Notes: a model not told the origin generated them from the letters alone. A DNA stretch of 60,000 bases from Phoronis australis (GCA_002633005.1 NMRA01000081.1:193995-253994); one strand, 5' to 3'; positions 49,401 through 57,320 are shown, counted from the first letter of the stretch. Translations and numbers: made by a program.

Positions 49401-52400
49401 ATTGCCCTGGTGTAAATAATTCTATAAACTTTCAAACTGGACACCCTTTGTTTTTATCTGTTTTTGCACATGAGAACATTATAGCTGACACTTAAAAACC
49501 GTAATAAGCATTTTTAAAAGGGAATTCATGGGACTTGCATGTTTAATAAAGCAGATTTATTGTCTGTAACATCGCATCTACAAACAAGAATGTACAGTAT
49601 ATAATATACCGCAACTTTGCACGATAACAAGACTGGTGCAGTCGCTTGTTTAAGTCTGTTTTGAAGTTCACCTTGGTGTGCAAAAACTTGAAACACGGGT
49701 GGGGACACAAAGCTGTTCTGTGAAAAAGTCACAAAAATATCTAGTTCTGAATGAGTTCCATCATGTTTCAGAGGCTCTGTATTATGCGCGAAGGGCATGA
49801 GCCAAGTATCGTCGTAGGCCCGTCCAAGTTCAGCTTCAGGGACCAGTAACTCCTCCAAAATTGCACCGAGATCCGAATCGATAGAATCTGCATTACTTGT
49901 GACTGTTGTATTAGTTTCCCAGTCACTGTCACCGTCACTTTCGAGTGCCAATTTCAGCTCGTTTTCACTATCTGAGTCCATGAACACTTCCTCAAGAAAC
50001 TGGTCAACACGTCTGGCACCAGCCAAGATAAAACTTGCGTAAACTTTCAAATATCTCTGCAACAACTCACCACAGCCATATGTTGTGAATCAGAAAAACG
50101 TACAGGAAACTATGAACTGTGGAATGCGCATGCTCACATTTTTAAATAGCATACGGGGTTTTCACAATATCTGAATGAAAAACACCAGTGTCCTGGGGTG
50201 AGTACACCCTCCGTGCGCAGTCTAGCCGTAGCTTATTATAGGCGATTGAGTACACCCGACGCATTTTGATAGGATAATTGGCTTGTCGGCTGACCTCGCC
50301 TAGCGCAGGATAAGGGTTAAGAGCTGCAATGATTTCAACCCATTCTATCTTGGTCTTGGTGCAACAATGGGCACAAAGTGTTTTATAGTCTCATAATTCA
50401 TTGCATAATTCTTCTCACAAGTTTTTACCTGTAGACTGATAACACAACAATGTCGATTATCATTTTAGCTGAACCTCTGCTGCGTAAAGGCTCACAGGCT
50501 ACCAACTTTGTCCTGAGCCACCAACAGGGTCTGGTACCCATTGAGTACAACGCTGCTGGCTGGCTGAAGCACTGTCGAGAGAACCCCGTCACGCGGCAAG
50601 CCTCGGCTGTCCTACTCAACTCCAGCAGGGAGAGTATCAATGTTGTTTTCAGTGGACTAAAGGGGTCGCTGTCGGCCACTGTGTCAGGCTCGGTGGCCGG
50701 TATCGATGGTAGTTCATCACTGAGAAGGGTAGCCAGCATGAGGCGGACGTACACCACAGGGGCAGCGGGACTGAAGCGCAAGTCCATTTGTCTTCAAGTG
50801 AAGTTCCAAGTGGTACGTGGGTAACCTGTTGTTTTTTATTCAGTGCCGTTACCAAGTGGTAGAATAATGATTGACATGTCTGGGAATTACCACAATATTC
50901 TTGTGTTCACTCCTACACTTAATTTACAATAGTCTTATGAATCCCCGTTTAGATGGCATGCTCCATTAATTGTGTTGTTGAAGGAATGTTATTATCTAAT
51001 ACTTGATTTGGGAGTTTCATGTTGATATGTTACCATTCATCCACACGACAATTCAATATCTTAAAATCTCTTCATTCACATTGTGTTCCATTTGTTGTTA
51101 TTAAATGGTTGCCAAACTTCTGTTATTTGACGTCTCTCTCATAAGTGTTGATCTAGATATACATAGATTAGCCTGTCAAAAGACCATTTTCCCTACCACG
51201 AATATGTATTCAATTTGTAACTGATAGCCTCACTCTCATTCTCTCAGTCAATTACTCGCCTCAGTCTTCGTTGTTTCCTCCAGCTCATGATTGTTTTCCA
51301 TCGTCTCAGGATTCTTTACTGGACACCATACGCCGGACAAGGCTTCACTTTGTCTTCTGTCTCCTTCCCCAACACAACGCTGGCCTGTGTGACCTCAAGG
51401 TGGCGCTGCATGCCTCACCTAAGGCAGATGAATTACTGCTCAATGTGCCATTGGTCCGTTCACAAGTACGCGGACTACAACTAATGGATGCCATCAGGAT
51501 CTACAGACAAGGTGAGGGTAAACACCGAAGGACTGACTGTCGCTTTTAAACTGTGTTATGAGTTTTAATGGGACACTCGGTTTTAGGGCCAAAAGATGCA
51601 TTTTTTAGGATTATTGTTTGATGAAGTAGATTCTTTGAAGTTTGTGGCTTTGACTGGAGCTACAAGACAACAAAATCCAGTGTTTTTGTGATTTTATTAC
51701 AAAGCACAAATTTTTGCCATAAAAATATTTCCAGGTAATCAGTGCAATGGGTCCACACGAGTGGCCTGCGCACGCCTGTTAGAACGTGTACCAGACCACC
51801 TGCAATTAATTTAATTCTTGCCGTTGTCTTCCGTTCATTAGCTGAAATTGAGGCTAATGACTTTTAAATCGGTTAAACATGCTTCAAATACTGGGCTACT
51901 TAGCGAGTTGGGCTTAGCTGTGCAAGTAAAATGCCGGCCTGTGACCATTGAGGTTGTGAGTTAGAATTCATCCCGAGTCTGCTTTCAAAAACACTTTACC
52001 ACGGATAGTGTTGCTTTAAGATCAATGTCGTTGCCTGATAAGTAATTTCCAATGCACACGAGCTTGCCTTGAATTCAGGGAGTTGTCTACAATAGTTTGA
52101 GACACTCAATCCAATGCACTTGCTTCAAAATCTTAAACTACATTGTAAGAATTTCATTACGTCTTACTGTGGATGTCACTATAAAAAATATCATTGCATT
52201 ATGAAAATACTAAGACTCCCTTTGTTTACCCCCCTGGCTTCATTCCAGGTTACCCAAGCCATATGCTATTTAATGAGTTCCGACGACGGTTTGAGCTGCT
52301 GGCCCCCGCAAACGTTCGTCCCCAGGGACCGGTGGTGGATGAAAAACAGGTACTGTCATCGATTTTGGTGTATTCATTTCTTGAAATCAGGCTGCAGTAA

Positions 52401-54432
52401 ATAACAAAATAATATGAATTAAAATCTATACTTAGCCAAATGTAGATTTGAAGTTGGTAAAAGTACATAATTTTGAGAGTAATAAGCCTGTACAGTTTGA
52501 TTTTTAACTTTATACCAATCTCCCATCTCTCTTAAGTAAAATTTTTCAAAAAAGAAAGGTACATTCATCTCAAACATGGGTAACAATTTTGTTTGATATA
52601 AATGTTCAAGGTGAAATCTCAAAAACGATGTTACAGTTTTCTGAAATACCAGCTTGTTTTCATTTCATGCAACTTTGGAGATTTTTCTGAATGTCCTACT
52701 ATTTGATAGCCTCTTATGCAAAAGTGAAACATTTAAATATCCTTAGTGCGTGAAGCATAGTGGCTGAAAGTTTCACATGAATCCAATCCGCCATTTTTGA
52801 GATATAGCGTTCCCAAGTTAAGGATATTTGGACATTTTTCTAGGATCCTGCATAATAAGCTTAACTGGGTAAAAATATGATTATTGATGGTACACATATA
52901 TTAAGACTCAAATCTGATCGCTGCATTCCTCATCAGCAGTGTAAGGTAAAATGTCCCAGGCTGGAGGAGGAAACAATAGGATAGAAAGTTTTCTTATTTC
53001 TTGAACATGACTTGTAAGCAGCATATGTGGTGGTGTGCAATCAGCACAGCTAAGTTCAAACTTGACGATTGTATGCTTACTCTTGTTTGATTAAAAATTG
53101 CTAGTGAGGTTTAAAGATTTGTTTGATGGGAAAATTTGTGACCAAATTGAATTGATAGTTTTTGGTTTTTGAATATCCCTGGTGTGCACAAGTATGACTA
53201 ATTAATTCTTAGACGTTTGATGACAACAATTTTCCTTTTCATGCACCATAGTTGTACAAGGATTTTTAAATTTTGTTACAATCGAACTTACCCAGGGTAC
53301 TATATATGTGCATGTTTTTGACTGAGGTAGTTATCAAGGTAGATTGTTTATGAATTTGGAGGTCTAAAGCAAGACTCGACATCGAAACACATATGTGTCC
53401 CAATGTAATAGTCACATTTGTTGTGTTTCCAGAATTAATGAATAAACATTGGCCTCCTTTTCAAGGACCAATGAACCCACTCCTTATGTGCAAAACCATC
53501 TTTTGATTCAGGTTATAAATCAGTCTCCTATTGTTCCTTTCTCAGATTAGAAAGGATTTCTGAGCTTGAGAAGAATCAACAGTTAGTTATTGTCTCACAC
53601 GATGGGCAGGAAGTTTTCTTGTGATTGTGGGTTAGCCCCAGCCGTGGAATCAGTATGGCCGTCACAGGACAGGTCCTCGATGCCTCAGCTTTGGAAACAA
53701 ATATCAGACCATTCCCCAATATAAAATATTGAAGAATCGCACAAAATTCCCCTTATCAGGCCCAAGAATTCTTTTCATGGTTAGAATTACTAATGCTATA
53801 CGTTTGTTTTGACTACTTGAGGCCTTGCTGATGAGTAGTACCGACCAAGAAGGGGGCAATTTTCCCTCAAACAAAAACCTTCCTATCAAAAAATATGGCA
53901 CCTTCCTTTAGGTGGGCGAGGGCCTGTGGGGGAATTCTGGGTATTTTATGTCACTTAGTTTCAATTTAAACACAGGATAAGAAACAGACGAGATTGCACT
54001 GGAAAAGGAAATACAGGTGTAAAAGAAAATTGGCTTTGACAGCAACCCCTACACAGTTTATAGCCGCTTTAAGTCTTTCATGCAAGGTTTTAAGAATGCT
54101 ACAATTTATCAATTATCCTCATTGTCATGTTGTTTTCTGTGATTACAGTTATGTGTCAACGTCATTAAGGGTATTACATCATGTATGTTATCTTGTTCCC
54201 ATTGGATATTATGTTATAGTTTATACTGTTATACAACTCTGACTACACCAGCTCAGTCAGAGTTTGGATAACTGAGAGCCTTTGTAAGCTGAGCCTTAGT
54301 ATCCACTCAAGCTCAGTCTGGGTTGCCTTGATATCCACTTCAGTGTGTTGTACTTTATATCGACAGGCTGTACAATCTCTTCTGGGCCATCTGGATGTTG
54401 ACAAGTCAAGTTACAGGCTAGGCCTTAGTCAG
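28276..54432 (+). CDS. MYO18A: Class XVIII unconventional myosin (MYO18A-like), 5' part of gene
   Basis: Sixteen exons join in phase to 1,197 codons when one of the two duplicated blocks is used. Domains: a Lys/Glu-rich start (residues about 7-30), a long Ser/Pro-rich linker, a PDZ domain (about 254-343), an SH3-like [15 protein letters not shown] segment (about 400), then the myosin motor from about 455. The P-loop is GASGSGKTT (552-560), switch I is NATRFTQ (605-611) and switch II is DVPGFQ (835-840). All depart from the canonical GESGAGKT, NxxSSR and DIxGFE in the way class XVIII myosins do; that class has little or no actin-activated ATPase and acts as an actin tether, at the Golgi with GOLPH3 or in filaments with non-muscle myosin II. 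These roles come from the family. The window stops before the end of the motor, the IQ region and the coiled-coil tail. Many invertebrates have one MYO18 gene, so A versus B is not decided beyond the PDZ and Lys/Glu start, which favour A. Confidence 0.93.
28480..29330. repeat. Diverged direct repeat pair in intron 1
   Basis: The blocks near 28480-28700 and 29095-29330 share order and wording: AATAATTGCC or AGTAATTGCC, ATTTTTCAA-AT, GGTAGCTGTGC, AAATTTCACCT or AAATTTCACGT, and TTAGTGAGAT or AATCGGTGAGAT. They look like two old copies of one dispersed repeat. Confidence 0.55.
29605..30619 (+). CDS. MYO18A: Myosin XVIII exon 2: linker and PDZ domain
   Basis: The acceptor TTATCAAACAG ends at 29604 and the donor GTAAGT follows 30619. 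1,015 nt, phase 2 to phase 0. It begins [10 protein letters not shown], runs through a Ser/Pro-rich linker with PxxP runs, and ends with the PDZ domain. The domain shows GDFGFTLRR as carboxylate-binding loop, then [12 protein letters not shown] and [12 protein letters not shown]. The frame is open upstream to an ATG at 29519 and past the donor to a stop at 30752-30754, so intron retention would give a PDZ-only protein. Confidence 0.92.
32497..33389. other. 19-bp minisatellite entering an 842-N assembly gap
   Basis: Units of 19 bp (GGTGCTGGTGTCACGGTGT) start at 32497, 32516 and 32535, and the known sequence stops inside the third; N runs from 32548 to 33389. The assembly most likely broke on an expanded array. 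The right edge of the gap is not in the repeat. Confidence 0.9.
36328..36587. repeat. Foldback (MITE-like) element with nested inverted repeats
   Basis: The outer arms CCTTAGGAGGCC (36328-36339) and GGCCTCCTAAGG (36576-36587) are perfect complements. The inner arms begin CAAACTTTTTTTTGAACAGT at 36386 and, in reverse complement, CCAAACTTTTTTCGAGCAGT from about 36550; they stay paired for about 60 bp including GTGGCCATTTT. The transcript would fold almost end to end. No coding capacity. Confidence 0.8.
37009..37062. repeat. 18-bp tandem triplication
   Basis: Three units of TTCATGAAATGGGTCTCG, the last with one change, in the long intron. Confidence 0.9.
37240..37560. repeat. Dispersed intronic repeat, copy A
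   Basis: It shares a series of blocks with 52555-52835: GATATAAATGTTCAAG, AAATCTCAAAAACG-TGTTA, TTGTTTTCATT or GTTTTCATTCTA, GATAGCC-CT-ATGCAAAAGTG, AGTTTCA-ATG-GAAT, CATTT-TGAGAT and GTTCC-AAGTT. A shorter, weaker match is at about 39970-40045. This is an old interspersed family of unknown class. Confidence 0.65.
38867..39064 (+). CDS. MYO18A: Myosin XVIII exon 3: segment before the motor
   Basis: The acceptor TGTTTTTGCAG ends at 38866 and the donor GTAAGG follows 39064. 66 codons, phase 0 to 0: [20 protein letters not shown] through [19 protein letters not shown]. It corresponds to the SH3-like N-terminal subdomain of the head. Its last 50 or so bases and the donor are repeated downstream in a 101-bp array. 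Confidence 0.92.
39002..39480. repeat. 101-bp tandem array spanning an exon end and its splice donor
   Basis: The tail of exon 3 with its GTAAGG donor (39065) recurs with donor-like sites at 39166 (GTAAGG), 39267 (GCAAGG) and 39399 (GTAAGG). Spacings are 101, 101 and 132 bp; the last is 101 plus about two extra units of a 16-bp repeat (GGGGTGAGGATAGTGA, three times at about 39348-39390). The second copy still reads [14 protein letters not shown] and the third [13 protein letters not shown] in their own frames, against [14 protein letters not shown] in the true exon. Because 101 is not a multiple of 3, use of the second donor would shift the frame. Confidence 0.85.
39567..39743 (+). CDS. MYO18A: Myosin XVIII exon 4: start of motor
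   Basis: The acceptor GCTGTTTCAG ends at 39566 and the donor GTTTGT follows 39743. 59 codons, phase 0 to 0. It encodes [20 protein letters not shown] and [13 protein letters not shown], the usual opening of a myosin motor (the LNE-VL-L--RY motif). Confidence 0.93.
40132..40342 (+). CDS. MYO18A: Myosin XVIII exon 5: P-loop
   Basis: The acceptor GCCATAG ends at 40131 and the donor GTCAGT follows 40342 (phase 1). It encodes [20 protein letters not shown] and the Walker A loop GASGSGKTT. The canonical glutamate of GESGAGKT is alanine here; the Ser before GKT resembles other class XVIII myosins. Confidence 0.94.
40728..41032 (+). CDS. MYO18A: Myosin XVIII exon 6: switch I region
   Basis: The acceptor GTGTTTCAG ends at 40727 and the donor GTATGT follows 41032 (phase 0). 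It encodes [12 protein letters not shown], then NATRFTQ in the switch I position, where ordinary myosins have two serines before Arg, then HIFYQLVSG. The altered switch I fits a motor with weak or no ATPase. Confidence 0.93.
41461..41605 (+). CDS. MYO18A: Myosin XVIII exon 7
   Basis: The acceptor CATCTAG ends at 41460. It encodes [20 protein letters not shown] and [16 protein letters not shown], the motor helix that ends in the common HLG motif. The donor is AAAG|GTTGTC, weaker than the others, and leaves in phase 1, which fits exon 8. The 60 bp behind it contain a 28-bp duplication ending CACCAGTGCGCT. Confidence 0.88.
42330..42540 (+). repeat. tRNA-derived SINE with triplicated head
   Basis: A segment containing CAGTGTGGCCTA-TGGGATA occurs three times (near 42350, 42408 and 42458), each preceded by TTTAGAGAG. 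Only the last continues into a B-box-like GTAGGTTTGAGTCTCACTGG and a tail. A-box-like and B-box-like spacing fits a tRNA-derived SINE. The head repeats show local duplication after insertion. Confidence 0.65.
42755..42890 (+). CDS. MYO18A: Myosin XVIII exon 8
   Basis: The acceptor ACTTTTTTAG ends at 42754 and the donor GTAGGT follows 42890. Phase 1 to 2. It encodes [20 protein letters not shown] and [14 protein letters not shown], matching the region where the motor helix precedes a class XVIII-specific loop. It is the last exon before the duplicated block and has no second copy in the known sequence. Confidence 0.9.
43255..43380 (+). CDS. MYO18A: Myosin XVIII exon 9, copy 1
   Basis: The acceptor TTTCATTCAG ends at 43254 and the donor GTAGGT follows 43380. 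Phase 2 to 2. It encodes [20 protein letters not shown] and [20 protein letters not shown], the motor helix before switch II. Confidence 0.9.
43778..43970 (+). CDS. MYO18A: Myosin XVIII exon 10, copy 1: switch II
   Basis: The acceptor GCTTGCAG ends at 43777 and the donor GTGCGT follows 43970. Phase 2 to 0. It encodes [14 protein letters not shown], where switch II DVPGFQ replaces the canonical DIxGFE, and then [20 protein letters not shown], the strongly conserved relay helix. Confidence 0.94.
44281..44367 (+). CDS. MYO18A: Myosin XVIII exon 11, copy 1
   Basis: The acceptor CTGATTTTAG ends at 44280 and the donor GTAAGT follows 44367. 29 codons, phase 0: [20 protein letters not shown] then IDKPSQQGI. 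Confidence 0.88.
44685..44826 (+). CDS. MYO18A: Myosin XVIII exon 12, copy 1
   Basis: The acceptor CACGTGCAG ends at 44684 and the donor GTAAGT follows 44826. Phase 0 to 1. It encodes [20 protein letters not shown], the usual LLDEE segment behind the relay helix. Confidence 0.92.
45047..46199 (-). mobile_element. Short piggyBac-type element, copy 1 (intron 12)
   Basis: TTAA stands at both ends (45047-45050 and 46196-46199), the fixed target of piggyBac. Next to it are inverted repeats, TTAACCCTTATCCTGC on the left and TTAACCTTCATCCTGC from the right. Inside, on the minus strand, is a broken N-terminal transposase-like frame. At 1.15 kb it lacks room for the catalytic domain, so it is non-autonomous. 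Confidence 0.85.
45536..45944 (-). pseudogene. Broken piggyBac transposase N-terminal fragment, copy 1
   Basis: The same protein as the frame at 49526-50065, but a 2-bp difference near 45775 shifts the frame after DSDWETNT. It also carries four extra residues (GKMT) compared with the second copy. Two overlapping pieces remain (45944-45762 and 45805-45536). Confidence 0.6.
46348..46691 (+). CDS. MYO18A: Myosin XVIII exon 13, copy 1
   Basis: The acceptor CATTTTAG ends at 46347 and the donor GTACGT follows 46691, seven known bases before the gap. Phase 1 to 0. It encodes [20 protein letters not shown], then a class XVIII surface-loop region with [18 protein letters not shown], then CLQVKFQV, where the actin-binding part follows. 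Confidence 0.92.
46699..47305. other. Assembly gap of 607 N between the duplicated blocks
   Basis: Unknown sequence. Its edges coincide exactly with the end of copy 1 and the start of copy 2, which is what scaffolding two allelic contigs in series would give. Confidence 0.95.
47365..47490 (+). CDS. MYO18A: Myosin XVIII exon 9, copy 2
   Basis: Same length, phases and protein as 43255-43380, with one synonymous change (AAG to AAA). Joined directly behind exon 13 of copy 1 it would be read out of frame and stop after 12 codons. Confidence 0.88.
47894..48086 (+). CDS. MYO18A: Myosin XVIII exon 10, copy 2
   Basis: Same protein as 43778-43970, including DVPGFQ and the relay helix; two synonymous changes (ACG/ACA and GAA/GAG). 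Confidence 0.9.
48406..48492 (+). CDS. MYO18A: Myosin XVIII exon 11, copy 2
   Basis: Same protein as 44281-44367; one synonymous change (GGT/GGA). Confidence 0.88.
48810..48951 (+). CDS. MYO18A: Myosin XVIII exon 12, copy 2
   Basis: Identical in protein to 44685-44826; no coding difference seen. Confidence 0.9.
49172..50320 (-). mobile_element. Short piggyBac-type element, copy 2
   Basis: TTAA at 49172-49175 and 50317-50320. The inverted ends are better preserved than in copy 1: TTAACCCTTATCCTGC is perfect on both sides. The same intron position as copy 1 shows that the insertion predates the split of the two copies. Confidence 0.87.
49526..50065 (-). CDS. piggyBac transposase N-terminal fragment, open in copy 2
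   Basis: An open frame of 179 residues. The first 60 residues include [20 protein letters not shown] and DGDSDWET, the acidic start typical of piggyBac transposases. [20 protein letters not shown] then resembles the entry of the DDE domain (a P-F-x-x-x-x-G-P and DIF pattern). The remaining residues do not resemble the catalytic domain, and the three catalytic aspartates cannot be present. A free protein product is doubtful. Confidence 0.5.
   Translation of the reverse strand: MLQRYLKVYASFILAGARRVDQFLEEVFMDSDSENELKLALESDGDSDWETNTTVTSNADSIDSDLGAILEELLVPEAELGRAYDDTWLMPFAHNTEPLKHDGTHSELDIFVTFSQNSFVSPPVFQVFAHQGELQNRLKQATAPVLLSCKVAVYYILYILVCRCDVTDNKSALLNMQVP
50469..50812 (+). CDS. MYO18A: Myosin XVIII exon 13, copy 2
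   Basis: Same protein as 46348-46691, with two synonymous changes (CAA/CAG and CGA/CGG). Its donor GTACGT opens the intron that leads to exon 14, so this copy has a complete context. Confidence 0.92.
51310..51511 (+). CDS. MYO18A: Myosin XVIII exon 14: actin-binding and SH-helix region
   Basis: The acceptor CGTCTCAG ends at 51309 and the donor GTGAGG follows 51511 (phase 1). It encodes [20 protein letters not shown] and [20 protein letters not shown], the segment around the reactive-cysteine helices where ordinary myosins read L-T-x-F-V-R-C-I. Confidence 0.93.
51880..52010 (+). repeat. Degenerate tRNA-derived SINE fragment
   Basis: An A-box-like TTAGCGAGTTGGGCTTAGC and, 50 bp on, GGTTGTGAGTTAGAATTCAT in B-box position. 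It is too degenerate to assign to the other SINE copies in the window. Just upstream (51740-51780) AATCAGTGCAATGGG-CCAC-CGAGTGGCCTGC-CACG matches 42610-42650, another shared repeat. Confidence 0.4.
52249..52349 (+). CDS. MYO18A: Myosin XVIII exon 15: converter start
   Basis: The acceptor TTCATTCCAG ends at 52248 and the donor GTACTG follows 52349. Phase 1 to 0. It encodes [20 protein letters not shown], the conserved G-Y-P-x-x-x-x-x-x-E-F-x-x-R-Y motif at the converter. Confidence 0.93.
52555..52835. repeat. Dispersed intronic repeat, copy B
   Basis: Second copy of the family described at 37240-37560. The best-kept part here reads GTTTCACATGAATCCAATCC then CATTTTTGAGATATAGCGTT. Confidence 0.65.
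54367..54432 (+). CDS. MYO18A: Myosin XVIII exon 16, last exon recognised in the window
   Basis: The acceptor TATCGACAG ends at 54366 and the donor GTAGGG follows 54432. 22 codons, phase 0: [20 protein letters not shown] then SQ. In the family the next residues are the K/V-FFRAG motif that ends the converter; I did not find that exon before 60000. Confidence 0.85.
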
Positions 54433-54685
54433 GTAGGGTTTTACCTTTCAAGGTGTACTGAGGAGATTTTCACCAGTGTCTAATTGTTGATCAATCATTC
54501 CCCTTTCCTGTTTTTAGTCTTGCAATTGAGTCCTTTTGGGTTCTATTCAGATTAGGACTCCATACAAGGCCAAACAAAACAGCCAAATTGGTTCCGGTCT
54601 GAGTTTTTTGTGATGCAATGATGAAATGTTTTTAGTTGTCCATGTTTTCAAAAAGAGAGTCACCTGATGACAGCTGAAGTGTTTT

Positions 54686-54823
54686 GATATCTGTCTTTCC
54701 TCTCAGTGTCACCTGCTGTGAGATGCAGTTTGATATTTATCTTTCCTCTCAGTGTCGCCAGCTGTCAGACGCAGCTTTATATCTGTCTTTCCTCTCACTG
54801 TCACCACCTGTGAGACACAGGTT
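54686..54823. repeat. 46-bp tandem triplication
   Basis: Three diverged units, each with TTTCCTCTCA-TGTC-CC and a G-GA-GCAG end, starting at 54686, 54732 and 54778. Confidence 0.85.
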
Positions 54824-55421
54824 TCAAAATGATCCGAGCACAGTCCAGGCGTGCATTTCGTAGACACACGGAGCTCATGAAAATGCAAGACTAGATGGGA
54901 CATGTATTACAAGTGAAGATCATGATCACACTAGCTTCATTCGCAAGATTCTTGCATCAACAGAACTCAGTCCAGACCGATTAATTTAGGCTATTTTTGA
55001 CCTTATCAATGGTAGTTTATGCAGCACACGTACACACTGTTTTCCGGGAATTTCTGTAACTGCACCATTGGTCAGTTTTACAGAAACCTGGAAAATAAAC
55101 GACAGGTATTAGCCACAAAATTCAGAGCTATATTTTTTGAAACGTTTATTTGCTTAGTATAGAAAATGGATGGACTACTCGAGGGAGGGGGATAACAGAC
55201 CTGTAGGATTCCACAAAACAAGTTGCATGCCATCCTAAAAAACAACAAATGTCTTTGTGAGACAAGTTTTGTTCGGTACTATGTTTGGGATCATTTTCGA
55301 CATGTGCAATGAAGCTGGATTATTAAAACCACGTTGAAAATGTGCCCGTGTTGATTTTTAGCAAAATAATTTGAAAAATGCCGTTTTGAAAATGATCGGG
55401 ATGTTGGTAATTGTGTTTCAT

Positions 55422-55929
55422 CAGGGCTTGGAATTTTCCACGGAAACGCGGATTTCCGCTTTTTTCAAATGTGCTGTCCGCTTTTTTTATAATATTTCCG
55501 CGTAAAAAATCGGATTTGATATAAAATTTCCGCGGCAAATTCCTTTCTTACCGCGGCGTTGCAGACAACGTTCACCTCGAAAAGCGGAAGTTGCTCTTTA
55601 TGTTTCGGAGGAACGTAAATTGTCAACATTGCCGGGGCATCTGGGACAGCGTGGTGGGATTTTCAATGGCGTCTCGTGTTATTGTTAAGCGCGGCGACAA
55701 ATACTACCGCTCTGCAGCCAAAAATGTGTGGGTTGGGAGTGGACGGGCGAGCTAAAAGGACGCAGACGCATGGTACTGATGGTGGTAATGTTTTTTTTTT
55801 TTTAGTCCTCCCGATTTTTGTCGGGGAAAGGTTCACATTGACCATTTCAAGGCTGGTTAGCGGGCATGATTTGGGCCGTAGAAGTTTCAAAGTTTCCGCG
55901 TTTTTTGTCATTGGTCATTCCAAGCCCTG
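55422..55929. mobile_element. Non-autonomous hAT-like element
   Basis: The ends are CAGGGCTTGGAAT and its reverse complement (ATTCCAAGCCCTG at 55917-55929). The direct repeat TTTCAT flanks both sides (55416-55421 and 55930-55935). Next to each end is a GGAAACGCGGA or CCGCG-rich motif. Inside, a short plus-strand frame from 55665 reads MASRVIVKRGDKYYRSAAKN and stops soon after; it may be the first exon of a captured or ancestral gene. CAGGG ends suggest hAT, though the 6-bp duplication is shorter than the usual 8. Confidence 0.75.
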
Positions 55930-56246
55930 TTTCATGTACACTTGTTCAGCTGTGGGTAGTATACTGTTAGTCACAGGACATTATTTCTAAAATATGCTTT
56001 CGACAGATGTAATCATTATTGCAGCAAATTTTTTGTTGGCCTGCATACAAGTACCTATTGACACACGGTAATACATTAATAATAGCATAATACATGCAAG
56101 AGAGTAGGACATTAAAGCCTATTTTGAATGGTAACACCTGTAAATTTGGATCCTACAGAAAAATTTAGAACATCGCTTTGAGCCCACTGGTTCCATAAAT
56201 TGTCAAATGTAACGAACTGTTAGGCGTATTGGTTTGCTTTTGTCTA

Positions 56247-56380
56247 CGTCACTGCGAGAATCACCTTTTGATTCAAACAGCTGCGAATAGCACCTGCACG
56301 CAGTGGTGTTCTATTCAGACCCCTATTGAATACAACCGTTATCGACCTTTTGTTTTTTGCTCAAGAATCTCGCAGTGACG
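56247..56380. repeat. Inverted repeat, possible MITE
   Basis: CGTCACTGCGAGA (56247-56259) and TCTCGCAGTGACG (56368-56380) are perfect complements 108 bp apart. The flanks pair only weakly, so the ends are not defined. Confidence 0.55.
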
Positions 56381-57320
56381 CAATATGGCACGAAAAGGCA
56401 GCTTTACCTATCATTTAACGGGCCTACATTTGCGTGATCAAACTCGAATTTTCTTATTTTGCTTTGTTAGGAGTACCTGGTTAGCCAAATACATCTTAAA
56501 TAACAAAATTCCGTTGAGGTTAGGCTTTAAAAAACAAAAATATTCTTGAGCTTTGCTAAGAAGCTTTCCACAAATTGTGCATTCATAGGTTTCAATGTTT
56601 TCTAAGATCTGTACACCAGTTTGATGTACAATTTGATTACTTATGCATGGATTGGAATTCTGTGTTAACGGATTGGTGTAGGTTGAGAATTTAGGAAGAC
56701 TGGCAAGTTATTTTATTTGTTGCAGAATTTTGTTAATAACGATATTTGGAGAAAGTTAGCATTCACTGTAAGTGAATAGAGTAAGATCATTTCTTGCCAT
56801 TGTCTGCAGTAGGTCTGAGAATGATACAAGTATGGGTGTGCTTGTTTGTATGTGCTTGCGTATTATTACTTGGGGAAAATTTTTTGTCCAGCCTGTCATA
56901 TTTTTGCCACTTTTATGTTCGTAGGTATAAAGGCTATGTTCCGTAGACCTAAGAAATTTACTCTCAACATGTGACTTGTCAATAATTTCAGGCCTGTTGT
57001 TTTTTGGTTAAAATAGGACTCAAGATGTTGCTATAGTGGCCATTTTCCAACTTTTCATGTGCCAGACCCATATCACCACTCTCTTGTGGGGGAGCTTTCT
57101 AAAACTTGCTATGTAAGGAAGCACTATGGATACTGTGCCACCATTTTAGCTATGTCATAACATTTTTAGTAATTTGAGATTTTATGGTGACTGCTCTTTA
57201 TTCGACCGATTTCCTGCTGTTGTTGCTGCTGCTGCCGCCACTGTCATAATCATCATCATTTATCATATAGTTTCTCATAGTGGCGCCCTCTAGAAAGTTT
57301 TTTATTCATTATGTTTGCCT

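Larger units (their letters stand above)
47306..50819 (+). repeat. Duplicated five-exon block, copy 2
   Basis: Starts at the base equivalent to 43194 and runs past the equivalent of 46698 into unique sequence that leads to exon 14. This copy therefore connects physically to the downstream exons, while copy 1 connects to the upstream ones. Confidence 0.9.

Noticed and set aside
43255-50812. A true tandem exon duplication giving alternative motor versions
   Set aside because: The two blocks encode the same protein, so switching would change nothing, and serial inclusion breaks the frame. Block edges coincide with a gap, which fits split alleles better.
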